Shown: positions 33,194 through 43,154 of the stretch, in pieces
Layout of the letters: every line of letters begins with the position of its first letter
Numbering within the stretch: the first letter of the stretch is position 1
Assembly (NCBI RefSeq): GCF_014174475.1
Contig: NZ_JACJUD010000004.1
Location: 519,256 to 583,255, forward strand
Length of the DNA: 64,000 nt
Source: Aquipseudomonas ullengensis
Lineage (GTDB): Bacteria; Pseudomonadota; Gammaproteobacteria; Pseudomonadales; Pseudomonadaceae
Direction: 5' to 3'
Made by a program: the position numbers and the translations under genes
Notes under the pieces: model-generated
Database searches by the model: none
Told to the model about the DNA's origin: nothing
What the model saw: the letters and a program-made list of their open reading frames with translations, nothing else

Positions 33194-33611
33194 GATTCAC
33201 GTCCGCCTGGCCCACTGGCAGAAGGACAATGCCGACCTGCGGCGCATCCGCGAAGCGGTGTTCATCGCGGAACAAGCGGTGCCCGCCGAACTCGAATGGG
33301 ATGACGAAGACATCGAGGCCGTGCACTTCCTCGCCCTCGAAGGTGACTACCCGATCGGCACCGCACGCCTGTTGGCCGACGGCCAGATCGGCCGCGTTTC
33401 TGTGCTCAAGGACTGGCGCGGCCTCAAGGTTGGCGACGCCCTGATGCAGGCCGCCATCACCGCCGCCGAACAACGCGGGCAGCCCGTGCAGAAGCTCAGC
33501 GCCCAGGTCCACGCCAGCGCCTTCTATGAGCGCCTCGGCTTTCACATCGAAGGCGGCGAATACCTGGAAGCCGGCATTCCCCACGTGCTGATGGTCCGCC
33601 ATAGCGACTAG
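33186..33611 (+). CDS. GNAT-family N-acetyltransferase
   Basis: A 141-residue GNAT protein of the ElaA/YjcF type. The acetyl-CoA region is IGRVSVLKDWRGLKVGDALMQAA (V-x-x-x-R-G-x-x-x-G form) and the C-terminal ASAFYERLGFHIEGGEYLEAGIPHVLM is conserved. The substrate is unknown. It is translationally coupled to the upstream oxygenase gene by an 8-nt overlap and followed after 8 nt by the next gene, so the four genes at 32.0-35.1 kb look like an operon. Confidence 0.88.
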   Translation: MSEIHVRLAHWQKDNADLRRIREAVFIAEQAVPAELEWDDEDIEAVHFLALEGDYPIGTARLLADGQIGRVSVLKDWRGLKVGDALMQAAITAAEQRGQPVQKLSAQVHASAFYERLGFHIEGGEYLEAGIPHVLMVRHSD

Positions 33612-33619
33612 AGGACGAG

Positions 33620-34249
33620 ATGAACGACGAAAGCGCCCCGCTGAACGAAAGCGAAACCGAATTACCGGCCATCGATTTTCACTCACCGGGGCGTTTTGCT
33701 GTGCACAACCCGCAGGCCCAGCCGGAACCCAGCGAGCAGCGCGAACCGGCGCCCTTCCTGCTCGGCAGCCATGCGGACCTGGAACGCTTCGCACACCCCC
33801 AGCAGATCCAGGCTCACGCCCTGGCACTCCTCCAGCAGGCACGACACAGCCTGTGCCTGTACACCCCGGACCTCGAGCCCTGGCTCTACAGCCATAGCAG
33901 CGTGCAAGACGCCTGCAGTCGCTTCCTCCTGGCCAGCCCGAAGAATCACCTGCGCATTCTGCTGCGCGACGTCAGCCGCCCGGTCAAGCAGGGGCACCGC
34001 CTGCTCAATCTGGCGCGGCGCCTGACCAGCAACCTGCACATCCGCAAGATCAACCCGGACCTACCCAGCGAAGAAGCCGCCTACCTGCTCGCCGACAGCC
34101 ACGGCCTGCTGCTACGCCCGCAAGTCGAGCAGTACGCCGGCTACGCTCTTTACAACGACCCCGGCCGCGTACGCCTGCGCCAAGCGCAGTTCGACCAGGC
34201 GTGGGACACCAGTGTTCTCGACCCCGATCTGCGGAGCTTCCTGCTATGA
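33620..34249 (+). CDS. Conserved hypothetical protein, phospholipase-D-like domain
   Basis: A 209-residue protein without signal peptide. Residues 1-50 are acidic and probably disordered. The rest resembles the half-domain of a PLD-like fold (ALALLQQARHSLCLYTPDLEPWLYSH; NHLRILLRDVSRPVKQGHRLL; HIRKINPDL; AYLLADSHGLLLRP), but the catalytic HxK(x4)D motif is not visible, so it is probably non-catalytic. It occupies the same place in other pseudomonads between the GNAT gene and the secretin-like gene. Function unknown. Confidence 0.75.
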   Translation: MNDESAPLNESETELPAIDFHSPGRFAVHNPQAQPEPSEQREPAPFLLGSHADLERFAHPQQIQAHALALLQQARHSLCLYTPDLEPWLYSHSSVQDACSRFLLASPKNHLRILLRDVSRPVKQGHRLLNLARRLTSNLHIRKINPDLPSEEAAYLLADSHGLLLRPQVEQYAGYALYNDPGRVRLRQAQFDQAWDTSVLDPDLRSFLL

Positions 34250-35055
34250 CCGTGCGCGCCTGCCTGGCATCCCTACTGCTAGCCCTGAGCCTACCTTTGC
34301 AGGCCGCTACCGAGCTGATCCCGCTGGGCTATCGCACCGCCGAAGAAGTCTTGCCGGTGGTGCAGTCGGCACTCGATGGCCAGGGCAAGGTCAGCACCTA
34401 CGGCAATCAATTGGTGATCAACGCCGCGCCGGAAAAAATCCAGGAAGTACGCGAACTGCTCAAGCAACTCGATACCGCCCCCCGACGCCTGCTAATCAGC
34501 GTAGACACCAACGAAAACGGCTATCAGGACAGCAATGGCTATTCGGTGAACGGCTCAGCCAGCGTCGGCAATATCGATATCCAGACCGGTCGCGGCGAAG
34601 TCAACGGACGCGACCAGGTGCGCATCATTCGCCGCTCGACCGACAGCCGCAGCGGCGGCACCCAGCAGATTCAGGCCACCGAGGGCTATCCCGCGCTGAT
34701 CCAGGTCGGCCAGAGCGTACCGCTCACCGACACCAGCATCGGCCCCTATGGTCAGGTCTACCAGAACACCCAATACCGCGACGTGACCCAGGGTTTCTAT
34801 GTCACCGCCAGCCTGACCGGCAACCTGGTGCACGTCAGCATCAGCAGCAAAAATGATCGAGTGAATCAGTACCAGCCGGGCGTGATCGACGTACAAAGCG
34901 CCGACACGCGGGTCAGCGGCCAACTGGGCGAGTGGATTCCGATAGGCGGCGTCAGCGAGCAGAGTCAGGGCGATGATCGCGGCACACTGCGCCGACATAG
35001 CACCCAAGGCCGCAACGACATGAGCATGCGCATCAAAGTCGAAGCCCTGGACTGA
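34246..35055 (+). CDS. Secreted orphan secretin-N-domain-like protein
   Basis: A 269-residue protein with a Sec signal peptide (MTVRACLASLLLALSLPLQAATE). Its N-terminal domain matches the secretin/NolW N-domain: ELIPLGYRTAEEVLPVVQ, GQGKVSTYGNQLVINAAP and IQEVRELLKQLDTAPRRLLISV. In true secretins this is followed by more N-domains and a beta-barrel. Here a short region (IQATEGYPALIQVGQSVPL and QGFYVTASLTGNLVHVSIS) resembles a secretin core fragment but is too short for a full pore. It is probably periplasmic, with unknown role. It is coupled to the upstream gene by 4 nt and followed by 480 bp of non-coding DNA before aceA. Confidence 0.8.
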   Translation: MTVRACLASLLLALSLPLQAATELIPLGYRTAEEVLPVVQSALDGQGKVSTYGNQLVINAAPEKIQEVRELLKQLDTAPRRLLISVDTNENGYQDSNGYSVNGSASVGNIDIQTGRGEVNGRDQVRIIRRSTDSRSGGTQQIQATEGYPALIQVGQSVPLTDTSIGPYGQVYQNTQYRDVTQGFYVTASLTGNLVHVSISSKNDRVNQYQPGVIDVQSADTRVSGQLGEWIPIGGVSEQSQGDDRGTLRRHSTQGRNDMSMRIKVEALD

Positions 35056-35537
35056 ACCGGCAAGGGCTCTAGCAGCCCATGTAGTGGCATGCGCACGGCA
35101 CTACAAAATCGTTGACGAACGCTCGTTTGAAGCGCATCATTGCGCCGCTCCCGCTAGCCAGGGGCTCTGCTAAAGAGTCTCCAGATCGGCTCCGTAACAC
35201 CATTCGGAACGGTCCGTGTTTTAACAGCCAACAAGGCGTTTCGACGAGGTTGCGACTGGAACGAAAGTTGTCCTGAGGGACGGGGAAGCCAAGCGTATCA
35301 GCCAGACCGATAGACCAGCGCCCGTGCATTGCCCAGCGGTTTCCACGAACCAGCAAGCAACGCCAGACTGATCACCGGACTGCTTGCTCGTTATCCCCCC
35401 TCCTCTCTGCTCCACTCTCGTCTCGGTCGAAATTTCGACGTCTGCTTTGTGTCGCCCGCAACACTGCAAGCTTTTTGCACGTTGGTTTTGGGTGGGAAGT
35501 CGGTGCTCAACCAAACTCACACTTTGAAGGATTGACC
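35056..35537. other. Long non-coding region upstream of aceA
   Basis: A 482-bp stretch with no convincing coding frame. It contains the long-linker palindrome at 35079-35106 and no terminator I can see for the upstream operon. The AceA promoter is not obvious from hexamer matching. Confidence 0.6.
35079..35106. promoter_or_regulatory. Long-linker RccR-type palindrome upstream of aceA
   Basis: Half-sites TGTAGTG (35080-35086) and CACTACA (35099-35105) are separated by 12 nt; the flanking A/A makes 28 bp. The same half-sites occur with a 3-nt linker upstream of icd. A 28-bp aceA site is the architecture reported for RccR in P. fluorescens. It lies about 430 bp before the aceA start. Confidence 0.68.
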
Positions 35538-37133
35538 ATGTCAGCTTATCAAAACGACATCAAAGCCGTTGCCGCCCTGAAAGAAGCCGCCGGCAGCAGC
35601 TGGAGCGCTATCAACCCGGAATACGTGGCCCGTATGCGCGCCCAGAACCGCTTCAAGACCGGTCTGGAAATCGCCCAGTACACCGCCGACATCATGCGCA
35701 AAGACATGGCCGAGTACGACGCCGACTCGTCCGTCTACACCCAGTCCCTGGGCTGCTGGCATGGCTTCATCGGTCAGCAGAAGCTGATTTCGATCAAGAA
35801 GCACCTGAAGACCACCAACAAGCGCTACCTCTACCTGTCGGGCTGGATGGTTGCTGCTCTGCGTTCGGATTTCGGTCCGCTGCCGGATCAGTCCATGCAC
35901 GAGAAAACCTCGGTTTCCGGCCTGATCGAAGAGCTGTACACCTTCCTGCGCCAGGCTGACGCCCGTGAGCTGGACCTGCTGTTCACCGCTCTGGACGCCG
36001 CCAACGCTGCTGGCGACAAAGCCAAAGCCGCTGAAATCCAGGCTCAGATCGACAACCACGAAACTCACGTTGTCCCGATCATTGCCGACATCGACGCTGG
36101 TTTCGGTAACGCCGAAGCCACCTATCTGCTGGCCAAGAAAATGATCGAAGCGGGTGCTTGCTGCATCCAGATCGAAAACCAGGTTTCCGACGAGAAGCAG
36201 TGCGGCCACCAAGACGGCAAAGTCACCGTGCCGCACGTTGACTTCCTGGCCAAGATCAACGCTGTTCGCTACGCATTCCTCGAGCTGGGCATCGACAACG
36301 GTGTGATCGTTGCTCGTACCGACTCCCTGGGTGCCGGCCTGACCAAGCAGATCGCTGTTACCAACGAGCCGGGCGACCTGGGCGACCAGTACAACTCGTT
36401 CCTGGACTGCGAAGAAGTCTCCGCTGCCGACCTGAACAACGGCGACGTAGTTCTGAACCGTGGTGGCAAGCTGCTGCGTCCGAAGCGTCTGGCTTCCAAC
36501 CTGTTCCAGTTCCGCGCTGGCACCGGTGAAGCTCGCTGCGTACTGGACAGCATCACTTCGCTGCAGAACGGCGCTGACATGCTGTGGATCGAAACCGAGA
36601 AGCCGCACGTTGGCCAGATCGCAGAGATGGTTAACGAAATCCGTAAAACCATCCCGAACGCCAAGCTGGTTTACAACAACAGCCCGTCGTTCAACTGGAC
36701 CCTGAACTTCCGTCAGCAAGTGTTCGACGCTTTCGCTGCCGAAGGCAAAGACGTTTCCGCCTACGACCGCGCCAAGCTGATGAGCGTCGAGTACGACGAA
36801 ACCGAACTGGCTCAGGTTGCCGACGAGAAGATCCGCACCTTCCAGCGTGATGGTTCGGCTCAGGCCGGCATCTTCCACCACCTGATCACCCTGCCGACCT
36901 ACCACACCGCCGCGCTGTCCACCGACAACCTGGCCAAAGGTTACTTCGCAGACCAGGGCATGCTGGCCTACGTGAAAGGCGTTCAGCGTCAGGAGATCCG
37001 TCAAGGTATCGCCTGCGTTAAGCACCAGAACATGTCCGGTTCCGACATCGGCGACGCTCACAAAGAGTACTTCGCTGGTGAAGCGGCCCTGAAAGCCGGC
37101 GGCAAAGACAACACCATGAACCAGTTCCACTAA
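35538..37133 (+). CDS. aceA: Isocitrate lyase
   Basis: First glyoxylate-shunt enzyme, cleaving isocitrate to succinate and glyoxylate for growth on C2 compounds and fatty acids. The 531-residue protein belongs to the longer isocitrate-lyase subclass found in Pseudomonas. The catalytic cysteine is C222 in EKQCGHQDGKV, the metal-site region is PIIADIDAGFGNAEATY, and VARTDSLGAGLT and NNSPSFNWTLNF are conserved. The ATG at 35538 follows GAAGGATTGACC. The codon use is more biased than its neighbours (many GCT and GTT codons), suggesting high expression. A terminator follows. Confidence 0.97.
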   Translation: MSAYQNDIKAVAALKEAAGSSWSAINPEYVARMRAQNRFKTGLEIAQYTADIMRKDMAEYDADSSVYTQSLGCWHGFIGQQKLISIKKHLKTTNKRYLYLSGWMVAALRSDFGPLPDQSMHEKTSVSGLIEELYTFLRQADARELDLLFTALDAANAAGDKAKAAEIQAQIDNHETHVVPIIADIDAGFGNAEATYLLAKKMIEAGACCIQIENQVSDEKQCGHQDGKVTVPHVDFLAKINAVRYAFLELGIDNGVIVARTDSLGAGLTKQIAVTNEPGDLGDQYNSFLDCEEVSAADLNNGDVVLNRGGKLLRPKRLASNLFQFRAGTGEARCVLDSITSLQNGADMLWIETEKPHVGQIAEMVNEIRKTIPNAKLVYNNSPSFNWTLNFRQQVFDAFAAEGKDVSAYDRAKLMSVEYDETELAQVADEKIRTFQRDGSAQAGIFHHLITLPTYHTAALSTDNLAKGYFADQGMLAYVKGVQRQEIRQGIACVKHQNMSGSDIGDAHKEYFAGEAALKAGGKDNTMNQFH

Positions 37134-37189
37134 TAGGAACCGGTTCGCTCAACCAGGGCTTCGGCCCGACCTGAGCGTGTTGCCAGACG

Positions 37190-37222
37190 AACCCCAGCAG
37201 CGATGCTGGGGTTTGTTTTTTC
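37190..37222 (+). terminator. Terminator after aceA
   Basis: Stem ACCCCAGCA-GCGA-TGCTGGGGT followed by TTGTTTTTT. Confidence 0.85.
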
Positions 37223-37291
37223 CGGCTCGAAAAACTTGCAGCAACTGCGACTTTGCCTTACCAAGACAGCATCGGTAATGCGAAGCGCCTT

Positions 37292-37909
37292 ATGCCCAGA
37301 TACCTGCTGACCGCCCTGGTTCTCCTGCTCTCGCCACCCTTGCTGGCCGACACGCTCGAGCAACTGCTCCCCGCAGCCGTCATCCAGCCAATCACTGCAC
37401 AGCTGCAACACAACGACCAGGCGCACTTTGCCGTGGTCGACTATGCACGCCGCTCCACCAGCCCGCGCTTTCTCGTGTTTGACCGCACCAGCCATCAGCT
37501 ACTGGCCAGCTATCGCGTAGCACATGGCCAAGGCTCTGATCGCGATTACGACGGCTTTGCCGAGCACTTCTCCGATACCGACAACAGCCACGCCTCCTCC
37601 CTTGGCACCTTTCGAACGGGCGACAACTACCAAAGCACACAACCTGGTCATGGCTTGTCCCTGCGCTTGACCGGCCTGAGTACCAGCAACCGCAACGCCG
37701 AACAGCGGGCCATCGTGCTGCACGGCAATGGGTATATGGAAGAGGACTTCATTCGCCAACATGGCGTGGCCGGACGCAGCCACGGCTGCCTGGTGCTATC
37801 CAGCGAGGACCGCTACCAGGCGATAAAAGCACTACCGACAGGCTCCCTGATCTTCGCCATCGACACGAGAAGAGCCGATCACGGCTATCTGGAGCCGCTC
37901 CAGCAGTGA
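37292..37909 (+). CDS. Secreted L,D-transpeptidase-like (YkuD_2) protein
   Basis: A 205-residue protein with a Sec signal peptide (MPRYLLTALVLLLSPPLLAD) and a murein L,D-transpeptidase-type catalytic domain. The active-site motif is GRSHGCLVLSSE, with nucleophile C166 and H164, preceded by AIVLHGNGYMEEDFIRQHG. The arrangement with SHGC and a short length fits the YkuD_2 clan rather than ErfK/YbiS-type enzymes, so its true substrate is not certain. The start at ATG 37292 gives a proper signal peptide. It stands alone after aceA. Confidence 0.85.
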   Translation: MPRYLLTALVLLLSPPLLADTLEQLLPAAVIQPITAQLQHNDQAHFAVVDYARRSTSPRFLVFDRTSHQLLASYRVAHGQGSDRDYDGFAEHFSDTDNSHASSLGTFRTGDNYQSTQPGHGLSLRLTGLSTSNRNAEQRAIVLHGNGYMEEDFIRQHGVAGRSHGCLVLSSEDRYQAIKALPTGSLIFAIDTRRADHGYLEPLQQ

Positions 37910-38267
37910 TTTTTCGTCCCACGGCTGCACGCGCAATAAACGACGTGTTCCCTCAGCGCATCAATAAACGCCACAGCCGTAAACAATTAACGACAGCCGT
38001 CTTTCAAAAAGGCGTCACGCCACTGCAGAAACACGGCGAATTGACCATAAGACCAAAGCCGCAAGGCCTCTGTAGCGCCCAGCCCATGCCGGCTAGAGGG
38101 CCATACAGGGCATCTATAGCTGACTAAGCCGTTCATTTTTTTATGCAGAAAAATTTACTTAACGTGCCATGCGCGCATAAAATTGCGCCCATACTTTGCG
38201 GGGCAGCCTTATCCGGGCTGCAACCTCACCATAATAGAAAGCCGTCCCTTGCCCAAGGAGAGCCGGC
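37910..38267. other. Non-coding region upstream of nuoA
   Basis: About 360 bp, with an AT-rich section at 38130-38190 unusual for this genome and no coding frame of note. It holds the candidate nuo promoter at 38154-38183. I see no terminator for the upstream gene. Confidence 0.6.
38154..38183 (+). promoter_or_regulatory. Candidate sigma-70 promoter of the nuo operon
   Basis: TTTACT (38154-38159), an 18-nt spacer and TAAAAT (38178-38183, five of six matches), with the start codon of nuoA 85 nt downstream and an AT-rich upstream flank. Confidence 0.5.
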
Positions 38268-38684
38268 ATGCCTGATGCGGTAGTAACGACCATGTCCCAT
38301 AACTGGGCTTTTGCTATTTTCCTGCTCGGAGTCGTCGGACTCATCGCCTTCATGCTTGGCCTATCCAGCTTGCTGGGTAGCAAAGCCTGGGGCCGCAGCA
38401 AGAACGACCCCTTCGAATCCGGCATGCTGCCCGTCGGCAGTGCCCGTCTACGCCTCTCGGCAAAGTTCTATCTGGTCGCGATGCTCTTCGTGATCTTCGA
38501 CGTTGAAGCCCTCTTTCTCTTCGCTTGGGCGGTATCGGTGCGCGAAAGCGGCTGGGCCGGCCTGATCGAGGCTACAGTTTTTATAGCAATTCTGTTGGCT
38601 GGTCTTGTCTACCTTTGGCGTATCGGCGCGCTCGATTGGGCACCCGAGGGCCGTCGTAATCGGCAGGCGAAGCTAAAACAATGA
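38268..38684 (+). CDS. nuoA: NADH-quinone oxidoreductase subunit A
   Basis: A 138-residue membrane subunit of complex I with three transmembrane helices near the quinone site. [29 protein letters not shown] and [13 protein letters not shown] are characteristic. The start at ATG 38268 follows AAGGAGAGCCGGC. It is the first gene of the 13-gene nuo operon, which couples NADH oxidation to proton pumping. Confidence 0.97.
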   Translation: MPDAVVTTMSHNWAFAIFLLGVVGLIAFMLGLSSLLGSKAWGRSKNDPFESGMLPVGSARLRLSAKFYLVAMLFVIFDVEALFLFAWAVSVRESGWAGLIEATVFIAILLAGLVYLWRIGALDWAPEGRRNRQAKLKQ

Positions 38685-38694
38685 GGCTTTGGCG

Positions 38695-39372
38695 ATGCAA
38701 TACAAACTTACTCGGATCGATCCGGATGCGCCTAATGAGCAGTATCCGATCGGCGAGCGGGAGACTGTCTCCGACCCGCTGCTAGAAGATCAGGTCCACA
38801 AGAACATCTACATGGGCAAGCTCGAAGATGTTCTCAATGGTGCGGTGAACTGGGGTCGCAAGAACTCCCTGTGGCCGTACAACTTCGGTTTGTCCTGCTG
38901 TTACGTGGAAATGACCACCGCCTTCACCGCGCCGCACGATATCGCGCGCTTCGGCGCGGAAGTCATTCGTGCGTCCCCACGCCAGGCCGACTTCATGGTC
39001 ATCGCCGGCACCTGCTTCATCAAGATGGCGCCGATCATCCAGCGCCTCTATGAGCAGATGCTGGAACCCAAGTGGGTGATTTCCATGGGCTCGTGCGCCA
39101 ACTCCGGCGGCATGTACGACATCTACTCTGTAGTCCAGGGGGTCGACAAATTTCTCCCGGTCGACGTGTACATCCCTGGCTGCCCGCCCCGCCCCGAAGC
39201 ATTCCTGCAAGGCCTGATGCTGCTGCAGGAGTCCATCGGCAAGGAGCGCCGCCCACTGTCCTGGGTCGTCGGCGATCAAGGCGTTTACCGCGCCGAAATG
39301 CCGTCGCAGAAAGAACAGCGCCGTGCCGAACGCATCGCTGTAACCAACCTGCGCAGCCCCGACGAAGTGTAA
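38695..39372 (+). CDS. nuoB: NADH-quinone oxidoreductase subunit B
   Basis: A 225-residue peripheral subunit that carries cluster N2, the last iron-sulfur centre before quinone. The four ligand cysteines lie in [26 protein letters not shown] and [15 protein letters not shown] two codons upstream is possible, but ATG 38695 ([15 protein letters not shown]) is preferred. It lies 10 bp after nuoA. Confidence 0.97.
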   Translation: MQYKLTRIDPDAPNEQYPIGERETVSDPLLEDQVHKNIYMGKLEDVLNGAVNWGRKNSLWPYNFGLSCCYVEMTTAFTAPHDIARFGAEVIRASPRQADFMVIAGTCFIKMAPIIQRLYEQMLEPKWVISMGSCANSGGMYDIYSVVQGVDKFLPVDVYIPGCPPRPEAFLQGLMLLQESIGKERRPLSWVVGDQGVYRAEMPSQKEQRRAERIAVTNLRSPDEV

Positions 39373-39428
39373 GCAGGCTCGCCGAGCCTGCTTACTGACG
39401 CCGTACACCGCCGATAGCGACCGAGACC

Positions 39429-41210
39429 ATGACTGCAGACAGCATTCTGTCCGTTCCACCGTACAAGGCCGACGACCAAGATGTGGTCATCGAGCTGAAT
39501 TCCCGCTTTGGTGCCGAGACCTTTACCGTCCAGAGCACCCGCACCGGCATGCCGGTACTGTGGGTATCCCGTGATCGCCTGATCAATGTCCTGACGTTCC
39601 TGCGCAACCTGCCGCGCCCCTACGTCATGCTGTACGACCTGCATGGCGTCGACGAGCGCCTGCGCACCCAGCGCCGCGGCCTGCCGGGTGCCGACTTCAC
39701 GGTGTTCTACCACCTGATGTCGATCGAACGTAACAGCGACATCATGATCAAGGTTGCCCTGAAAGAAGGTGACCTCAACGTCCCCACCGTTACCAGCATC
39801 TGGCCGAATGCCAACTGGTACGAGCGCGAAGTCTGGGACCTCTACGGCATCACCTTCAATGGTCACCCGCACCTGACCCGGATCATGATGCCGCCGACCT
39901 GGGAAGGTCACCCGCTGCGCAAGGACTACCCGGCGCGCGCTACCGAATTCGACCCGTTCAGCCTGACCCTGGCCAAGCAGCAGCTCGAGGAAGAGTCGGC
40001 ACGCTTCAAGCCGGAAGACTGGGGCATGAAGCGTGGCAACGAGCACGAGGACTACATGTTCCTCAACCTCGGCCCCAACCACCCCTCTGCCCACGGTGCG
40101 TTCCGCATCATCCTGCAGCTGGACGGTGAAGAGATCGTCGATTGCGTTCCGGACATCGGCTACCACCACCGTGGTGCCGAGAAGATGGCCGAGCGTCAGT
40201 CCTGGCACAGTTTCATTCCGTACACCGACCGTATCGACTACCTCGGCGGCGTGATGAACAACCTGCCCTACGTGCTCTCGGTCGAGAAGCTGGCGGGCAT
40301 CAAGGTGCCAGAGAAGGTCGATGTCATCCGCATCATGATGGCCGAGTTCTTCCGCATCACCAGCCACCTGCTGTTCCTCGGTACTTATATCCAGGACGTC
40401 GGTGCCATGACCCCGGTGTTCTTCACCTTCACCGACCGTCAGCGCGCCTACAAGGTCATCGAAGCCATCACCGGCTTCCGCCTGCACCCGGCCTGGTACC
40501 GCATCGGTGGCGTCGCCCACGACCTGCCGCGTGGCTGGCAGGGTCTGGTCAAGGAATTCGTCGACTGGCTGCCCAAGCGCCTCGACGAATACGAAAAGGC
40601 GGCCCTGAAGAACAGCATCCTGATCGGCCGTACCAAAGGTGTAGCCCAGTACAACACCAAGGAAGCGCTGGAATGGGGCGTCACTGGTGCCGGTCTGCGT
40701 TCCACCGGCCTCGACTTCGACCTGCGCAAGGCCCGTCCGTACTCCGGCTACGAGAACTTCGAATTCGAAGTGCCGCTGGCCGTCAACGGCGATGCCTACG
40801 ACCGCTGTATCGTGCGTGTGGAAGAGATGCGCCAGAGCATCAAGATCATCGACCAGTGTCTGCGCAACATGCCGGAAGGCCCGTACAAGGCGGACCACCC
40901 GCTGACCACGCCGCCGCCGAAAGAGCGCACCCTGCAGCACATCGAGACCCTGATCACCCACTTCCTGCAAGTCTCCTGGGGCCCGGTCATGCCGGCCAAC
41001 GAGAGCTTCCAGATGATCGAGGCGACCAAGGGCATCAACAGCTATTACCTGACGAGCGACGGCAGCACCATGAGCTACCGCACCCGGATTCGCACGCCCA
41101 GCTTCCCGCACCTGCAACAGATCCCGTCGGTGATCCGCGGCAGCATGGTGGCGGACCTGATCGCGTACCTGGGCAGTATCGACTTCGTTATGGCCGACGT
41201 GGACCGCTGA
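39429..41210 (+). CDS. nuoC: NADH-quinone oxidoreductase subunit C/D fusion
   Basis: A 593-residue fusion of NuoC (30-kDa-type, about residues 1-190, with [20 protein letters not shown]) and NuoD (49-kDa-type, about 205-593, with [21 protein letters not shown] and the quinone-site loop). The fused form is normal in gammaproteobacteria including E. coli and P. aeruginosa. It forms part of the peripheral arm with NuoB and NuoI. It starts at ATG 39429, 56 bp after nuoB. Also called nuoCD; some annotations use nuoD. Confidence 0.96.
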   Translation: MTADSILSVPPYKADDQDVVIELNSRFGAETFTVQSTRTGMPVLWVSRDRLINVLTFLRNLPRPYVMLYDLHGVDERLRTQRRGLPGADFTVFYHLMSIERNSDIMIKVALKEGDLNVPTVTSIWPNANWYEREVWDLYGITFNGHPHLTRIMMPPTWEGHPLRKDYPARATEFDPFSLTLAKQQLEEESARFKPEDWGMKRGNEHEDYMFLNLGPNHPSAHGAFRIILQLDGEEIVDCVPDIGYHHRGAEKMAERQSWHSFIPYTDRIDYLGGVMNNLPYVLSVEKLAGIKVPEKVDVIRIMMAEFFRITSHLLFLGTYIQDVGAMTPVFFTFTDRQRAYKVIEAITGFRLHPAWYRIGGVAHDLPRGWQGLVKEFVDWLPKRLDEYEKAALKNSILIGRTKGVAQYNTKEALEWGVTGAGLRSTGLDFDLRKARPYSGYENFEFEVPLAVNGDAYDRCIVRVEEMRQSIKIIDQCLRNMPEGPYKADHPLTTPPPKERTLQHIETLITHFLQVSWGPVMPANESFQMIEATKGINSYYLTSDGSTMSYRTRIRTPSFPHLQQIPSVIRGSMVADLIAYLGSIDFVMADVDR

Positions 41211-41212
41211 TT

Positions 41213-41707
41213 ATGAACACGCTTATCCAGACTGACCGTTTTGCCCTGAGCGAAACCGAGCGTTCGGCCATCGAACACGAGATGCACCACTACGAAGACC
41301 CGCGCGCGGCGTCCATCGAAGCGTTGAAGATCGTGCAGAAAGCCCGTGGCTGGGTGCCGGACGGCGCCGCCGATGCGATTGGCGAGATCCTCGGCATCCC
41401 GGCCAGCGACGTCGAAGGCGTGGCCACCTTCTATAGTCAGATTTTCCGCCAGCCGGTGGGTCGCCACATCATCCGTGTCTGCGACAGCATGACCTGCTTC
41501 GTCGGCGGCCACGAAAACCTGCTTGGCAGCCTCAAGGACAAACTGGGCATCGTGCCCGGTCAAACCACCACCGACGGTCGTTTCACCCTGCTGCCCGTGT
41601 GCTGCCTGGGTAACTGCGACAAGGCCCCAGCGGTGATGATCGACGACGACACCTACGGCAACCTCGACGCCAATGGCATCGCCCAGCTGCTGGAGGCCTA
41701 CGCATGA
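41213..41707 (+). CDS. nuoE: NADH-quinone oxidoreductase subunit E
   Basis: A 164-residue thioredoxin-like ferredoxin of the NADH dehydrogenase module. The 2Fe-2S cluster N1a is held by C-x4-C in [11 protein letters not shown] and C-x3-C in [10 protein letters not shown]. It begins 2 nt after nuoCD and overlaps nuoF by 4 nt. Confidence 0.96.
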   Translation: MNTLIQTDRFALSETERSAIEHEMHHYEDPRAASIEALKIVQKARGWVPDGAADAIGEILGIPASDVEGVATFYSQIFRQPVGRHIIRVCDSMTCFVGGHENLLGSLKDKLGIVPGQTTTDGRFTLLPVCCLGNCDKAPAVMIDDDTYGNLDANGIAQLLEAYA

Positions 41708-43059
41708 GCATCAAGACGCTGACCTCCATCGGCCCAGCCAACACCATCGCGCGCAGCGAAGAAACCCATCCACTGACCTGGCGCCTGCGTGACGACGCGC
41801 AGCCGGTATGGTTCGACGAGTACCAGGCGAAGAATGGCTACGCCGCCGCACGCAAGGCCCTGGGCGAAATGGCCCAGGCCGATATCGTGCAGACGGTCAA
41901 GGACTCTGGCCTCAAGGGCCGCGGCGGTGCGGGCTTCCCCACCGGCGTGAAGTGGGGCCTGATGCCCAACGACGAGTCCATGAACATCCGCTACCTGCTG
42001 TGCAACGCGGATGAGATGGAGCCGAACACCTGGAAAGACCGCATGCTCATGGAGCAGCTGCCGCACCTGCTGGTGGAAGGCATGCTGATCTCCGCGCGCG
42101 CCCTCAAGGCCTACCGCGGCTACATCTTCCTGCGCGGTGAATACGTCGACGCGGCCGCCAACCTCAATCGCGCCATCGAGGAAGCCAAGGCCGCCGGCCT
42201 GCTGGGCAAGAACATCCTCGGCAGCGGCTTCGACTTCGAGCTGTTCGTCCACACCGGCGCCGGCCGCTATATCTGCGGTGAAGAAACCGCACTGATCAAC
42301 TCACTCGAAGGCCGCCGCGCCAACCCACGCTCCAAGCCGCCCTTCCCCGCCGCCGTCGGCGTATGGGGCAAACCGACCTGCGTGAACAACGTCGAAACCC
42401 TGTGCAACGTCCCGGCGATCGTCGCCAACGGCGTCGACTGGTACAAGACCCTGGCCCGTCCGGGCAGCGAAGACATGGGCACCAAGCTGATGGGCTTCTC
42501 CGGCAAGGTGAAGAACCCCGGTCTGTGGGAACTGCCCTTCGGCCTGCCCGCCCGCGAGCTGTTCGAGGACTACGCCGGCGGCATGCGCGACGGCTACAAG
42601 CTGAAATGCTGGCAGCCAGGCGGCGCCGGTACCGGCTTCCTGCTGCCCGAGCACCTTGACGCCTCGATGTACGCCGCCGGCATTGCCAAAGTCGGCACCC
42701 GCATGGGTACCGGCCTGGCCCTGGCGGTGGACGAGAGCGTCAACATGGTTTCGCTGCTGCGCAACATGGAAGAGTTCTTCGCCCGCGAGTCGTGCGGCTG
42801 GTGCACACCGTGCCGCGACGGCCTGCCGTGGAGCGTGAAGATTCTGCGCGCCCTGGAGCGTGGCCAAGGCACCCAGCAGGACATCGATACCCTGCTCGGC
42901 CTGGTCAACTTCCTCGGCCCCGGCAAGACCTTCTGTGCCCACGCACCGGGTGCCGTCGAGCCATTGGGTAGCGCGATCAAGTATTTCCGTCCGGAGTTCG
43001 AGGCTGGTGTTTCCAGCCAGGGCGCTCCGGCTGCGACGGGGCAATTCGCCCCCGCGTGA
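41704..43059 (+). CDS. nuoF: NADH-quinone oxidoreductase subunit F
   Basis: The NADH-binding flavoprotein of complex I. The 451 residues include the NADH/FMN region [13 protein letters not shown] and [15 protein letters not shown]. The N3 4Fe-4S cluster is in [12 protein letters not shown], with the fourth cysteine in KTFCAHAPG. It overlaps nuoE and is followed by a 95-bp gap to nuoG. Confidence 0.97.
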   Translation: MSIKTLTSIGPANTIARSEETHPLTWRLRDDAQPVWFDEYQAKNGYAAARKALGEMAQADIVQTVKDSGLKGRGGAGFPTGVKWGLMPNDESMNIRYLLCNADEMEPNTWKDRMLMEQLPHLLVEGMLISARALKAYRGYIFLRGEYVDAAANLNRAIEEAKAAGLLGKNILGSGFDFELFVHTGAGRYICGEETALINSLEGRRANPRSKPPFPAAVGVWGKPTCVNNVETLCNVPAIVANGVDWYKTLARPGSEDMGTKLMGFSGKVKNPGLWELPFGLPARELFEDYAGGMRDGYKLKCWQPGGAGTGFLLPEHLDASMYAAGIAKVGTRMGTGLALAVDESVNMVSLLRNMEEFFARESCGWCTPCRDGLPWSVKILRALERGQGTQQDIDTLLGLVNFLGPGKTFCAHAPGAVEPLGSAIKYFRPEFEAGVSSQGAPAATGQFAPA

Positions 43060-43154
43060 AGTTTTGCGTGACGGCGGCCACTCACCTGGCCCCGTGACAC
43101 ACCGTGATTCCATTAGCCAAGCCCGCTTCGGTGGGTAAAGAAGAAACCTGAACC

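Noticed and set aside
35069..35356. 95-codon minus-strand open frame upstream of aceA
   Set aside because: No ribosome-binding site or recognisable similarity, and it covers the palindromic regulatory site.
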